NCBI RefSeq assembly: GCF_003991355.1
Contig: NZ_RCSU01000011.1
Coordinates: 62,001 to 126,000 of the forward strand
Reading direction: 5' to 3'
DNA: 64,000 nucleotides
Source: Pseudoflavitalea rhizosphaerae
GTDB taxonomy: Bacteria > Bacteroidota > Bacteroidia > Chitinophagales > Chitinophagaceae
This document shows positions 8,248-17,106 of this stretch, piece after piece (position 1 is the stretch's first letter; the number at the start of each line of letters is the position of its first letter). Position numbers and translations under genes: made by a program. The notes beneath the pieces are model-generated. The model was not told the origin of the DNA, did no database searches, and was given only the letters and a program-made list of their open reading frames with translations.

Positions 8248-9786
8248 GTGGCTGCTTATGCTGCATTTGCCTCAGCAGGCAGCACTTTATTTCTATCCGC
8301 GCCCGATGCTACAGTAACTGTGCAAATACTGGCTAATTATTTTCTGACTGCTCTTTGGTGGTGGGTGGCGATAATAGCCTTCCTGTATGCAACTGATCGT
8401 TTGCGTGATCTTGTACTCAGACATGGGAACAAGCATACAAGTGAGGATGTAAAAAAATCCGGCATATGGTGGAAATTCTTCTTAATACCTTTCCTTGTGT
8501 GGAGCATCTGGCTTCTTATGTTTTATCCCGGGATACTTTCTGATGATTCGCATGTACAATGGGCAATTGCTACAGGCAAATCTCAATGGAATGACTGGCA
8601 TCCGGTATTGCATACATTATTCAACAAATTGGCCCTGCTTATTTGGGAAAGTCCGGCAAGTGCAGTACTGCTTCAGATTGTTTTAATGTCGGTGATCATT
8701 TCCAGGGTTGGATGTTTTTTTTACAGAAAAGGAGTTGGTAAGAGAGCATTATACATATTGATTACCGGATTTTCGCTATCTGCCAATAACGGTATTTTGA
8801 TGATCACACTTTGGAAAGACGTTCCATTTGCAGCTGCTGTGCTCTGGCTTAATTTTGTGATCATAAGGATCCTTTGTAACGATTATCAAAGCAGATCAAA
8901 ATTGATTACTGATCTGGCCATTTCACTTTTTCTTACCACATTGTTTAGGCATAATGGGATCATCATCTTCGCTTTTGTTTGTGCAGGGGTGTTGTGGTTT
9001 TCCTGGAAGCAAAGGAGCAAAACTGTATTTGCGGGACTGGTTCTCTCCGTTTTACTTATTTTTTCCTTTAAGCTGTTATTGGTGAACAGTGGTCACGTGA
9101 TCCCTAACCCTCCATCCATTAAACTTGTTCCGCCAGTTAAAGGAATTGCTTCGGTAATAAAATATAATGGAAAACTTCCTGCATCCGCTACGTTCATGGA
9201 AACTGTTCTCCCTTATGATGAATGGATAAACAAATATGATCCATATTCGCCAGACCTCTTCATGTTCAAAACAAATGGGGTGATGCTGAATAATCTGGAT
9301 AAGGTGTCAGCGAATACTGTGATCGGAACTTATCTGCAGTGTTTTAAAGACAACCCGCGATTGATCATCTGGGACAAACTTTTGGGCGCAGACATCGCAT
9401 GGAGTGTGCCACAACCCGATCATGGTACCTTTCGATATCTGACCAATATTACACCGAATGAAAACAGTTTGGAGTCCCACCCATGGGAGCCCGGTGCTAA
9501 AATTGCCAAAGCCTGGCTGAAAATAACCGAGAAAGCAGGGATCACTGTTTTCTGGCGAATCGGTCTCATCAATATCCTGTTGCTCGTACTGGCAATTTAT
9601 ATGAGTGGAAGAAACATAAAATACTCCTGGATCATGTTCCTGCCATGGCTGGCAGGAGTTCTTTCCCTCGTCATCGCTTCTTTGGAGCAGGATTTCAGAT
9701 TCGTCTACTTTGTATTTGTATCGTTCTGGTTCCAGTGGTTCTTTATCATGACCACTAAAAAGAAAGAAAGCGATGCGAAGGAATAA
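8248..9786 (+). CDS. Polytopic membrane protein, GT-C/DUF6020-like
   Basis: About 512 residues with roughly ten hydrophobic segments. An acidic pair in FYPGILSDDSHVQW follows an early membrane helix, the position where GT-C glycosyltransferases carry their catalytic Asp. The run continues with NDWHPVLHT and a later TLWKDVPFAAA. This resembles DUF6020-type membrane proteins from memory of that family. A long extracytoplasmic region (about 290-420) precedes the last membrane segments. No ATG is available near the 5' end; the GTG lies 3 nt after an in-frame TAG, so the start is doubtful. It probably acts on lipid-linked sugars at the membrane. Confidence 0.6.
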   Translation: MAAYAAFASAGSTLFLSAPDATVTVQILANYFLTALWWWVAIIAFLYATDRLRDLVLRHGNKHTSEDVKKSGIWWKFFLIPFLVWSIWLLMFYPGILSDDSHVQWAIATGKSQWNDWHPVLHTLFNKLALLIWESPASAVLLQIVLMSVIISRVGCFFYRKGVGKRALYILITGFSLSANNGILMITLWKDVPFAAAVLWLNFVIIRILCNDYQSRSKLITDLAISLFLTTLFRHNGIIIFAFVCAGVLWFSWKQRSKTVFAGLVLSVLLIFSFKLLLVNSGHVIPNPPSIKLVPPVKGIASVIKYNGKLPASATFMETVLPYDEWINKYDPYSPDLFMFKTNGVMLNNLDKVSANTVIGTYLQCFKDNPRLIIWDKLLGADIAWSVPQPDHGTFRYLTNITPNENSLESHPWEPGAKIAKAWLKITEKAGITVFWRIGLINILLLVLAIYMSGRNIKYSWIMFLPWLAGVLSLVIASLEQDFRFVYFVFVSFWFQWFFIMTTKKKESDAKE

Positions 9787-9798
9787 TCAATTACATGA

Positions 9799-10902
9799 TC
9801 ACTTTTTCCGGGCATAGAGTTCCCGATAGCTTTTTCTCATATTATCTATATTGAAAGCTTCATAGCAATAATCACCGGAATGCTTTCCCATTGCGGCGAG
9901 CATCTCCCGGTTATTATTGTATTCCAGGATTCTCTCCACCGCCTCTGCTGCTGTATTGAAAAGATGTCCATTCATGCCATGATCGATCATATCCCGGTTG
10001 CCAACACGATCAGAAAGCAGAACCGGTTTCCTGAGCGATAAGGCTTCCAGCACTGCAAAGGGCAGTCCTTCAAAACGTGCGGTGGACATATATACATCAC
10101 CGGTAGCCACTTTGCTTTTTGCTTCTTCGGGAGTGAGCCATCCTGTAATATGAAAATTATTTGCCGTGATCATGTCGGCATCAGGGCCATATCCGATCCA
10201 GATGAATTCTATATCTGTATGGGATTCCAGCTCTTTGGCAATTGAGTTGAAGAGGGCAGGATCTTTCTGATCCAGTATTCTGCCACTGGTTACGATACGC
10301 AGTTTCCTTTTCCTACTTACCAGCGCTTGTTGTGATGCTTCGTCATTGGTAAACTCCGCGCTTACGTTTACTCCATTGTTGATCTGTATTGCTTTGATAC
10401 CTGCTTCCTGGTATGCATGCAGCTCTGAACCGGAGCAGCAAACCACTGTTCCGTTGAACAAGGAACCAAACCATTCCAGTTTTTTATAAGCGAAATTAGA
10501 GAAGGCCGATTGTCCAACCAGGAAGGGAGCTCCATTCGGCGTATAGATCACATTACGGATCCCCAGCAGCTGACAGACCATCCGGCCAATGAAACCGCTT
10601 TTGGAAGAATGCATATGCACGGCATCGATCAGCTGCTGTTTTTTCAGCCGCTTCAGAATTTTGTACAGCTCGATGAATGCTTTCAGGTCCCTGATGGGAT
10701 GGATGCTTCTTTGTGCAGATCTCCAGTGGATGTATTTTACCCGGGGCGATCTCAATTGCTTTTTTGCATCGGCCAGCTTTACCACATGCGCCCGCTCTCC
10801 ATGTACAATAATATGGTTATCCCCGGAAGGATCTTCAACAAGGGATTTCAGAAAAGCGACAATCCCGCCCGCAAATGGTTCAACAACATGCACAATGTTC
10901 AT
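9799..10902 (-). CDS. Glycosyltransferase family 4
   Basis: A 367-residue GT-B fold enzyme. The N-terminal NIVHVVEPFAGGIVAFLKSL resembles the acceptor-side loop of family 4 enzymes, VHMHSSKSGFIGR lies mid N-domain, and the donor-binding C-domain carries GRILDQKDP, FIWIGYGP and MSTARFEGLPFAVLEALS, which includes the EX7E-type motif. It is predicted to transfer a nucleotide-activated sugar to a glycan intermediate in the cytoplasm. It starts with ATG at 10902 and converges with the membrane protein gene, leaving 12 bp between stops. The GT2 gene lies 98 bp upstream on the same strand and may share the transcript. Confidence 0.88.
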   Translation of the reverse strand: MNIVHVVEPFAGGIVAFLKSLVEDPSGDNHIIVHGERAHVVKLADAKKQLRSPRVKYIHWRSAQRSIHPIRDLKAFIELYKILKRLKKQQLIDAVHMHSSKSGFIGRMVCQLLGIRNVIYTPNGAPFLVGQSAFSNFAYKKLEWFGSLFNGTVVCCSGSELHAYQEAGIKAIQINNGVNVSAEFTNDEASQQALVSRKRKLRIVTSGRILDQKDPALFNSIAKELESHTDIEFIWIGYGPDADMITANNFHITGWLTPEEAKSKVATGDVYMSTARFEGLPFAVLEALSLRKPVLLSDRVGNRDMIDHGMNGHLFNTAAEAVERILEYNNNREMLAAMGKHSGDYCYEAFNIDNMRKSYRELYARKK

Positions 10903-11000
10903 AAAGAAAATGTCTCCTGTGAGGATAAACAGGGTGCAAATATACGAAAGCGGGAATGGCTTTTGGCGATGGACCCTGTTATTGTGTTATTGCCTGAAAC

Positions 11001-11798
11001 TCAGGAGTAGAGCCCTTTTTTGATAGGCAGTAAAATTCTTTGCGGCACCAACATCAGCAAACCGAGTTTGATGGTGCCCATCATCGTTAGCCACCAGCTG
11101 TTCCCATACTTCCTGATAACCCGCATCCTGCTTTTATACTGCGCCTGCCTGTTAGAAATGGAAATGCCTTTTTCATTGATCTCGCAGGTGACCATGAATT
11201 CAGGGATCACTGCGCCGGCGCCATGTTTCAGCAATTCATAAAAGATCCCATAGTCTTCAGCGTGAGGGAAATCATAAGGATAATATACAGGGGATGAACT
11301 ATTGAAGCGCCACATCACAGTTGGATGAATGAATACATTCTTGAAATACATCTTCCTTTGTATCTCTTTATCGGCTACTGGTGTCCGATACTTGTAGTTT
11401 TCTCCGGTGGTGAAATTTTTGAAATAGCACCAACTGCCCAGCAATTGTACCTCAGGGTTGGACTGGAGAAAACTGACCTGCTTCTCAAACCGGTCAGGGG
11501 TACAGAGATCGCCACAGTCCAATCTGGCGATAAACCCATCAGCTGCCTGGCTGTAAATGGCTTCCAGTCCGGTGTTGAGCGCAAGGGTGATGCCTCCGTT
11601 CGTTGGCTGCCGGATCACCTGCACCTGCAGTTCCGGAGATAGTTTTTCCAGCAGCAGTTTATCTGATACAGGCTCCCTGCTGCCATCATCCACAACCACC
11701 ACTTTATACCGGTGCATGGAATACTGCACTGATTGAAGCGACCGTATCAGTCCTTCTGTATTATTGTAGCAGGGTATCAGTAAAAAGAAATCCGGCAT
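11001..11798 (-). CDS. Glycosyltransferase family 2
   Basis: A GT-A fold enzyme of about 265 residues. The start is set at the ATG giving MPDFFLLIPCYNN, where family 2 enzymes normally begin; a TTG start at 11852 would add 18 residues that do not fit the fold. Motifs are FLLIPCYNN, VVVDDGSRE, NGGITLALNTG and RLDCGD, the position of the DxD metal site (here DCGD). The C-terminal helix GTIKLGLLMLVPQRILLP may touch the membrane. It belongs to the polysaccharide locus and is likely co-transcribed with the GT4 gene downstream. Confidence 0.87.
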   Translation of the reverse strand: MPDFFLLIPCYNNTEGLIRSLQSVQYSMHRYKVVVVDDGSREPVSDKLLLEKLSPELQVQVIRQPTNGGITLALNTGLEAIYSQAADGFIARLDCGDLCTPDRFEKQVSFLQSNPEVQLLGSWCYFKNFTTGENYKYRTPVADKEIQRKMYFKNVFIHPTVMWRFNSSSPVYYPYDFPHAEDYGIFYELLKHGAGAVIPEFMVTCEINEKGISISNRQAQYKSRMRVIRKYGNSWWLTMMGTIKLGLLMLVPQRILLPIKKGLYS

Positions 11799-12129
11799 TG
11801 CTGAATGATGTGGTGCGAAGGTACAATAAACGGAACTATGCCAACTGAACAATGACTGAACTACCGAATGACATGGTGATTAATTTGAAATTGAATAACC
11901 TGAAACTCTTTGTGGGTAACACTTTTCGTAGTTTTTATTTGTTTTTTCATAAATTTTATTTCCTGTTTATGCAGTGCAATAAAAACTCTCTAATTTGGTT
12001 TTCGTTCTTCACATGAGTGTCTCTTTGCTATTAACATCCCTGTACTACACCTGATTATATTTTCCGGCCCATATTGGCTGCATCTGTATAGGTCGGCGTT
12101 TTTTTTATTTAATACCTAAACATTTATCT
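11799..12129. other. 331-bp AT-rich gap between GT2 gene and small peptide gene
   Basis: No gene was found. The sequence is AT-rich with several TTTG and TTTTATTT runs, as in Bacteroidota promoter regions. It separates the minus-strand GT2 gene from the plus-strand small peptide ORF, so it should contain divergent promoters, but no -33/-7 pair stands out. A T-run (TTTTTTTTA) sits about 30 nt before the small ORF. Confidence 0.4.
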
Positions 12130-12264
12130 ATGAAAAAGATCTTATTATCCCTAATGGCAGCGGTATGCATACTGCTGTTGGGCTACGGTCAGTCCAACGG
12201 CGTTGCAATCAACAAAACAGGCGCATTCCCCGGAGAGTTCGTCCAGGGCGACAGCAACCAGTAA
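12130..12264 (+). CDS. Small secreted peptide, 44 aa, possibly a truncated gene
   Basis: ATG at 12130 opens a 44-residue ORF ending TAA at 12264. It starts with a clear signal peptide (MKKILLSLMAAVCILLLGYG, then QS) and continues GVAINKTGAFPGEFVQGDS. The NGVAINKTGA stretch right after the signal sequence resembles the mature N-terminus of large Bacteroidota secreted proteins of the tail-fibre/endosialidase-chaperone type, which usually run on for hundreds of residues. Here the frame stops almost at once, 30 bp before the convergent comM stop. It is either a genuine secreted micro-peptide or the 5' stub of a deleted gene. Confidence 0.5.
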   Translation: MKKILLSLMAAVCILLLGYGQSNGVAINKTGAFPGEFVQGDSNQ

Positions 12265-12294
12265 GCGCGTGCGGAAGGGAGCGTAACATCACCT

Positions 12295-13836
12295 TCATTC
12301 CCCCCAATTCTCCCTGTCCAGACTCCTGTATTGAATGGCTTCTGCCAGATGCACGGAACTGATCAATTCACTGCCTGCCAGGTCTGCAATGGTCCTGCTT
12401 ACTTTCAGTATCCTGTCGTAAGCCCTTGCTGATAGTTTCAGTTTTTCCATCGCCGATCTCAATAATTGTTTTCCCTCACTGTCTACCGTGCAAATCTGCC
12501 GGAATATTTTTTTATTCATTTGTGCATTGCAATAAACGCCTGGCATCAGCCGGTATCTCCCGGCCTGTAAGGTCCTTGCCCTGATCACGCGTTCCCGGAT
12601 CTGAGCGGATGATTCCACGTCTTCTTCATTTTCCAGTTGACTGAAAGGAACAGGTGTTACCTCCACGTGCAGATCGATGCGGTCAAGCAACGGCGCAGAG
12701 ATCTTGCTGAGGTAATGCCGTACGGCGCTGGGATGGCAACTGCATTGTTTCTGGGGATGATTATAGTAGCCGCATGGGCAGGGGTTCATCGCAGCCAATA
12801 ACATGAAGCTGGCGGGAAAATCAACAGACATTCTTGCGCGGGAGATGGTGAGCTTTCTTTCTTCCATCGGTTGCCGCATAACTTCGAGGGCTGTTCTTCT
12901 GAACTCGGGGAATTCATCCATGAACAACACGCCGTTGTGTGATAAGGATATTTCGCCTGGTTGCGGAATGCTGCCGCCTCCCACCAGGCTCATATCGCTT
13001 GCTGTATGATGCGGTGCGCGGAATGGACGTGCAGTGATCAATGTAGCATCGGATAAGAGTTTACCAGCCACTGAATAGATCTTGGTGGTTTCCAGGGCTT
13101 CTTCCAAAGTAAGTGGAGGCAGGATGGTGGGCAGACGGGAGGCGAGCATAGTCTTGCCGGCGCCTGGTGGACCAATGAGAATGGCATTGTGTCCGCCAGC
13201 CGCGGCGATCTCCAGTGCGCGTTTGATATTCTGCTGGCCTTTCACATCCAGGAAATCACCTTCCGCTTCCGAGTAGTTGGAGCTAAAGGCGGCGGTAATA
13301 TCAACTGTTGTTGGCGTAATGATCTTCTCTCCCTTGAAATGATCGATGACCTCATTGATATGGCCTACGCCGTATACATTCAGGCCTTCCACAACGCCTG
13401 CTTCGCGGGCATTCTGTTGTGGCACGAAAAGATCGGTGAAACCATGATTCTTCGCATTGATGGCAATGGGGAGGGCGCCCTTGATGGGACGAATAACACC
13501 ATCAAGCTGCAATTCACCTTTCAAAACAACACGGAGCAATGATTCGGGATTGGGTATTTGTTCCGTGGCGGCAAGGATACCGATGGCGATTGCCAGGTCG
13601 AAGGCTGTACCGGTTTTCCGGATAGCGGCAGGTGCGAGGTTCACCACCAGCTTCCGGCGCGGCATATAGTAGCCATTGGTCTTGAGTGCACTCTCCACGC
13701 GCTGGAAACTTTCTTTCACGGCGCTGTCCGGAAGTCCCACCAGGTAGTATTCCCGTCCTGCCATTTCATTCACTTCCACTTCAATGGTAATGGCGTCTAC
13801 GCCCGATACCGCGCTGCCGAATGTTTTTACAAGCAT
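12295..13836 (-). CDS. comM: YifB/ComM-like Mg-chelatase family AAA+ ATPase
   Basis: About 513 residues. The start is taken at the ATG at 13836 (MLVKTFGSAVSGVDA), the conserved family N-terminus; a further-upstream in-frame start at 13863 would add nine residues. The order is an N-terminal Lon-like S5 fold with IAIGILAATEQ, a central AAA+ domain with Walker A GPPGAGKTM and Walker B GVLFMDEFPEF, a Cys cluster in AMNPCPCGYYNHPQKQCSCHP, and a C-terminal chelatase-like helical domain (SARAYDRILKVSRTIADL). ComM is a hexameric helicase that promotes branch migration during natural transformation in other bacteria; YifB is the wider family name. It stands alone, without competence genes nearby. Confidence 0.9.
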   Translation of the reverse strand: MLVKTFGSAVSGVDAITIEVEVNEMAGREYYLVGLPDSAVKESFQRVESALKTNGYYMPRRKLVVNLAPAAIRKTGTAFDLAIAIGILAATEQIPNPESLLRVVLKGELQLDGVIRPIKGALPIAINAKNHGFTDLFVPQQNAREAGVVEGLNVYGVGHINEVIDHFKGEKIITPTTVDITAAFSSNYSEAEGDFLDVKGQQNIKRALEIAAAGGHNAILIGPPGAGKTMLASRLPTILPPLTLEEALETTKIYSVAGKLLSDATLITARPFRAPHHTASDMSLVGGGSIPQPGEISLSHNGVLFMDEFPEFRRTALEVMRQPMEERKLTISRARMSVDFPASFMLLAAMNPCPCGYYNHPQKQCSCHPSAVRHYLSKISAPLLDRIDLHVEVTPVPFSQLENEEDVESSAQIRERVIRARTLQAGRYRLMPGVYCNAQMNKKIFRQICTVDSEGKQLLRSAMEKLKLSARAYDRILKVSRTIADLAGSELISSVHLAEAIQYRSLDRENWGE

Positions 13837-13943
13837 GCTGCAAGGTAAGAGGCGGCGAAACAATTTTCGTTTCGTATATCTATTCAGGTTAGATTATCGC
13901 TGAAGGGTTTGTTTTACAACAACAGAGGATAGTTTAGAAAGCG

Positions 13944-14064
13944 GAGAGCCCAGTCGCTCGCCTTCCGGCGAGTGAGTTTTGTTTAGTCGCCTCTGGCGAC
14001 GCGGTGTTCGCCGGAGGCGAACAAATATAAGTCACTCGCCGGAGGCGAGCGACTGCCAGCTCTC
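13944..14064 (-). repeat. Nested-palindrome element, copy A (121 bp)
   Basis: The outer arms GAGAGC...AGTCGCTCGCC and its inverse GGCGAGCGACT...GCTCTC enclose four small palindromes with the core CGCCTCCGGCG. In order these are CTCGCCTTCCGGCGAG, GTCGCCTCTGGCGAC at 13986-14000, TTCGCCGGAGGCGAA at 14007-14021, and CTCGCCGGAGGCGAG. The AT-rich asymmetric spacers (TTTTGTTTAG and CAAATATAAG) define orientation; this copy is reversed relative to copies C and D. It lies between the 5' end of comM and the 3' end of the M1 peptidase gene. Confidence 0.9.
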
Positions 14065-14069
14065 TGTCC

Positions 14070-14124
14070 TTTTAGTCACCCCCAAATACAGATCACTCGC
14101 CGGGATGATGCTACCGGGCTCCCC
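14070..14124 (-). repeat. Decayed fragment of the nested-palindrome element
   Basis: Directly after copy A the sequence reads TTTTAGTCACC, then AAATACAGATCACTCGCCGG, then CCGGGCTCCCC. These match, in order, the TTTTGTTTAGTC spacer, the CAAATATAAGTCACTCGCCGG right arm and a GGAGCCC-type outer end, with the internal palindromes missing. It is read as an eroded second copy in tandem with copy A. Confidence 0.5.
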
Positions 14125-14145
14125 GAAAATATAAACAGCAGTTGG

Positions 14146-15750
14146 CTATTTCTCTTCTTTCGCTGTTCCCTCGAACAATAAATGCACACCGGGGTCTATC
14201 ACAAAATGGGAAGGTTGTGCTTTTACGGGAAAACTGAAGTTTGTTTCGCCTTCTTTCACACGTAGCGTGATCACAGTTGGATTTGATCCTCCGGCTTCGA
14301 TCCACGAAAGGTCCAGCGGAAAATCAAAAGGCGTGGCTTGCAATTGATGTATGGTGCCGGAGATCAGGTTGCTGGCCGCATCGTATTTCCAACGGACATC
14401 CAGTTTGGGCTGGCCGGGCGTGTAAAGCCATTGTTTGAAGAATTTATTCAAGTCCCTGCGCGAAGCTTTTTCCATTATTCGTTGCAGGTCTTCCGTTACG
14501 GCATTCCTGCCGGCGAAAGCTGCGTAGTAATTGCGGATGCCGCGGAGAAAGGCGCTGTCGCCGATCTCCGTACGAAGCATATGCAAGATCCATCCCCCTT
14601 TTTGATAGGAGTTGGCATTGAGCAACTGGAGATAATCGGTAACGGTAGTATCCACCACCGGCTCATTGTATTTCCGGCTGAAAGTGATGACGGTCTTGCG
14701 GTCCTTCGCGCGCATTTCTGCTGCTGTGTCCTGCCCATGTGTTCTCTCGAAATACCAGATGGTCATATACGTTGCAAATCCTTCGCTGAGCCAGATATGG
14801 CTCCAATCGGCTTCCGTGGCCATATTGCCAAACCATTGATGGGCAATCTCATGAGCAATCAGGCCTTCACATTTCCGTGTGCCGGTGACGGATTTTTCAG
14901 CATAAAAAATTGCGCTGGCGTTTTCCATACCGCCGAACATGGTAGTTGATTGTACGTTGGCTAATTTCTTGTAAGCGTAAGGACCCACCAGGTTGATGAA
15001 GTAAGAAAGGATATCTTTCGCCATCGCATAATCGTAGAAGCCTTTTTCCTTATTCTCGGGGTAGATCCAGCTATACACGGGAACACAGCCTACTTCACCT
15101 GCATATTGTACTGCGAAATCCGCCGCACCAATCACCATGATCTTTGTAGGTAGCGGCACAGTTTCCTTATAATGGGTCAGCTTCTTTTTGTCGGGAAGGG
15201 AGGATTCTTCCAGTTGCATGCCGTTGGCTACCACCTGGTAGTGATCGGGGGCTGTGATGATGAATTCCACGCCAGCCTTATCTGCCGGGTGATCATTACA
15301 GGGGATCCAGTTGCGGGCCCGGTTGGGCCAGTTATCACTGAAGAAGCCACGATGGCCATATAAATTCCTGCTGATGATCAGTCCATCGGCGGGAATGCCT
15401 TCATAGCTGATCACAACAGACCGGGATTCATCTTTCTTTGCCGGAGCATCCAGTGTAATGATGAGTGTATCACGTAAATGAGTAAACGATAATGGCTTGT
15501 TATTCTCCGTAACCCTGGTCACCTTCATGCCTTTCCCTTTACTATTGGCGCTGATAAGGTCAAGCTGTAACAGGTTTCCTGCCTGCAGGAACCGGACATC
15601 CACTGTTGCCTTACCGGTGATCTGATCATTGAGATCGTTCAGTTCCAGTTCGAAGATATAATTGTTCACGTCGATCACGGATCCCGGGCGTTGCGCCATG
15701 GCCGGGTACAGGATAAGCGAAGCCAGCAGCAGTGTGATGCCTTTTTTCAT
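14146..15750 (-). CDS. M1 family metallo-aminopeptidase, secreted
   Basis: A 534-residue protein with a signal peptide (MKKGITLLLASLILYPAMA) and an N-terminal beta-sandwich. The gluzincin catalytic core has the exopeptidase motif GGMEN at 273-277 and zinc ligands H300-E301-xx-H304 with E323 (HEIAHQWFGN...SEGFATYM). It should trim N-terminal residues from peptides in the periplasm or outside the cell. The length lacks the large C-terminal helical domain of PepN/ERAP enzymes and matches the short bacterial M1 form. The MutS-like gene lies 21 bp upstream on the same strand, so co-transcription is likely. Confidence 0.92.
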   Translation of the reverse strand: MKKGITLLLASLILYPAMAQRPGSVIDVNNYIFELELNDLNDQITGKATVDVRFLQAGNLLQLDLISANSKGKGMKVTRVTENNKPLSFTHLRDTLIITLDAPAKKDESRSVVISYEGIPADGLIISRNLYGHRGFFSDNWPNRARNWIPCNDHPADKAGVEFIITAPDHYQVVANGMQLEESSLPDKKKLTHYKETVPLPTKIMVIGAADFAVQYAGEVGCVPVYSWIYPENKEKGFYDYAMAKDILSYFINLVGPYAYKKLANVQSTTMFGGMENASAIFYAEKSVTGTRKCEGLIAHEIAHQWFGNMATEADWSHIWLSEGFATYMTIWYFERTHGQDTAAEMRAKDRKTVITFSRKYNEPVVDTTVTDYLQLLNANSYQKGGWILHMLRTEIGDSAFLRGIRNYYAAFAGRNAVTEDLQRIMEKASRRDLNKFFKQWLYTPGQPKLDVRWKYDAASNLISGTIHQLQATPFDFPLDLSWIEAGGSNPTVITLRVKEGETNFSFPVKAQPSHFVIDPGVHLLFEGTAKEEK

Positions 15751-15771
15751 TGAATAAGTATTTAATACCAG

Positions 15772-17082
15772 CTAGAGTTTCTCCAGCAATTCCACCACCT
15801 TCTCCCTTTTGAGGATCAGGTAACCAAGACGATCATTGCTGATGCCATCTTTCAGCTGGTAACTGAAATGCAATTGGTCGCCATTCACAGTTGTTTCGAA
15901 ATATTTGAATGAAATGTTAGGATATGCTTTGAGCTCATCGCCGATCTCGTACAGGTGAGTACTGAGAATGAACAATGAGTTTTTGATCTTGATCAGTCCC
16001 TTGATCACGGTGCTGGAGCATTTCATAGCGTCCTGCACATTGGTGCCTTTGAACAGTTCGTCTATCAGCACCAGCCATTTCCTGCCATCATTGATCTTGA
16101 TGATGGTATCGCGGATGCGCTGTACTTCGTTGAAGAAATAGCTTTCTCCTTTCACGATATTATCCACCACATTGATATTGCTGAGCAGTCCGTCGAAAAG
16201 CGATAAGGTCATGGAAGCCGCCGGCACTCCCATGCCCAGGTGTGCGAGAAAAACAGAGGAGCCGACGGCTTTGATGAAAGTGCTTTTGCCGGCCATATTG
16301 GCGCCGGTGAGGAATACAAAATTGCTGTCTTTACTCATCTGTACATCGTAGCTCACAGGTGTAGGCAGCAGGATATGGTACAATTGTTTCGCATCGATCA
16401 TTGGCAGCGGCGAATCGGAGAAGGAAGGGAAGCTTAGATTGAAATGCTTCATGGCGCGTGCCATGGAATACCAGGCATCGAACCTTCCATAAATGCTGAT
16501 CAGTTCAAAAGCGGCTGATTTGAATTCATCTTTCAGGTAGCGGCCATAATAGATCACTTCGGTGGCGCTGAGTTTCTTTCCCTGCTCTCTTTGTGCCAGC
16601 TCAACCAGGATGGGCCTGTTGATCAGTTGTCTTGCCCTGTGCAGGTAGCTGCGCACCAGCAGTGGGGCTTCTTCATTGAACAGATTGATCAGTGCATCGA
16701 TACCCCGCGCGAAGTCCGCGAAATGGGAAATGGAATATCGGACCAGTGAATAGTCCGCCACATGAAAGAGGCGGTAACCAAGTGCATTCACGGGGCCTGC
16801 GGCTGGAATAGCATCAACATGACTATCATAGAACTTTTCTATCACCATCAGTGTGCCATTGGAAATGGTTTTCGGCCATGTGTCCAGGTTAGCAAGGATC
16901 ACACGGAGTGTCTGCTGTGTCTGGACGATCTGTTGCAGATCACTGAAGGGATTGGAAAAATACTTCAGCAGCCATTCCCTTCCCTCCACGGTTTGAGAGA
17001 AGTTGAGGCGGTGGAAGATGGAGAATTCCTCTTCATGCTGAATGATGGATAGGTCGTTAAATGTGGTGTTGTCTATTTGCAT
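15772..17082 (-). CDS. MutS-like ATPase (MutS domain V family, not mutS itself)
   Basis: A 436-residue protein with a helical lever/core region (about 1-220) followed by the MutS-type ABC ATPase: Walker A GANMAGKST at about 260-268 and Walker B WLVLIDELFKGTN, then STHLYEIGDEL. It lacks the N-terminal mismatch-recognition domain with its Phe-x-Glu, so it is not the mismatch-repair MutS. It is also not MutS2, as there is no Smr domain. These short MutS-related proteins are common in Bacteroidota and their function is uncertain. The gene lies between pyrC (24 bp upstream) and the M1 peptidase (21 bp downstream), all on one strand. Confidence 0.82.
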   Translation of the reverse strand: MQIDNTTFNDLSIIQHEEEFSIFHRLNFSQTVEGREWLLKYFSNPFSDLQQIVQTQQTLRVILANLDTWPKTISNGTLMVIEKFYDSHVDAIPAAGPVNALGYRLFHVADYSLVRYSISHFADFARGIDALINLFNEEAPLLVRSYLHRARQLINRPILVELAQREQGKKLSATEVIYYGRYLKDEFKSAAFELISIYGRFDAWYSMARAMKHFNLSFPSFSDSPLPMIDAKQLYHILLPTPVSYDVQMSKDSNFVFLTGANMAGKSTFIKAVGSSVFLAHLGMGVPAASMTLSLFDGLLSNINVVDNIVKGESYFFNEVQRIRDTIIKINDGRKWLVLIDELFKGTNVQDAMKCSSTVIKGLIKIKNSLFILSTHLYEIGDELKAYPNISFKYFETTVNGDQLHFSYQLKDGISNDRLGYLILKREKVVELLEKL

Positions 17083-17106
17083 AGCCGCGATTAGGTAATA
17101 TAAGAG

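Noticed and set aside
15772-17082. Calling the MutS-like gene mutS or mutS2
   Set aside because: No mismatch-recognition domain and no Smr domain; the length is about half that of MutS.
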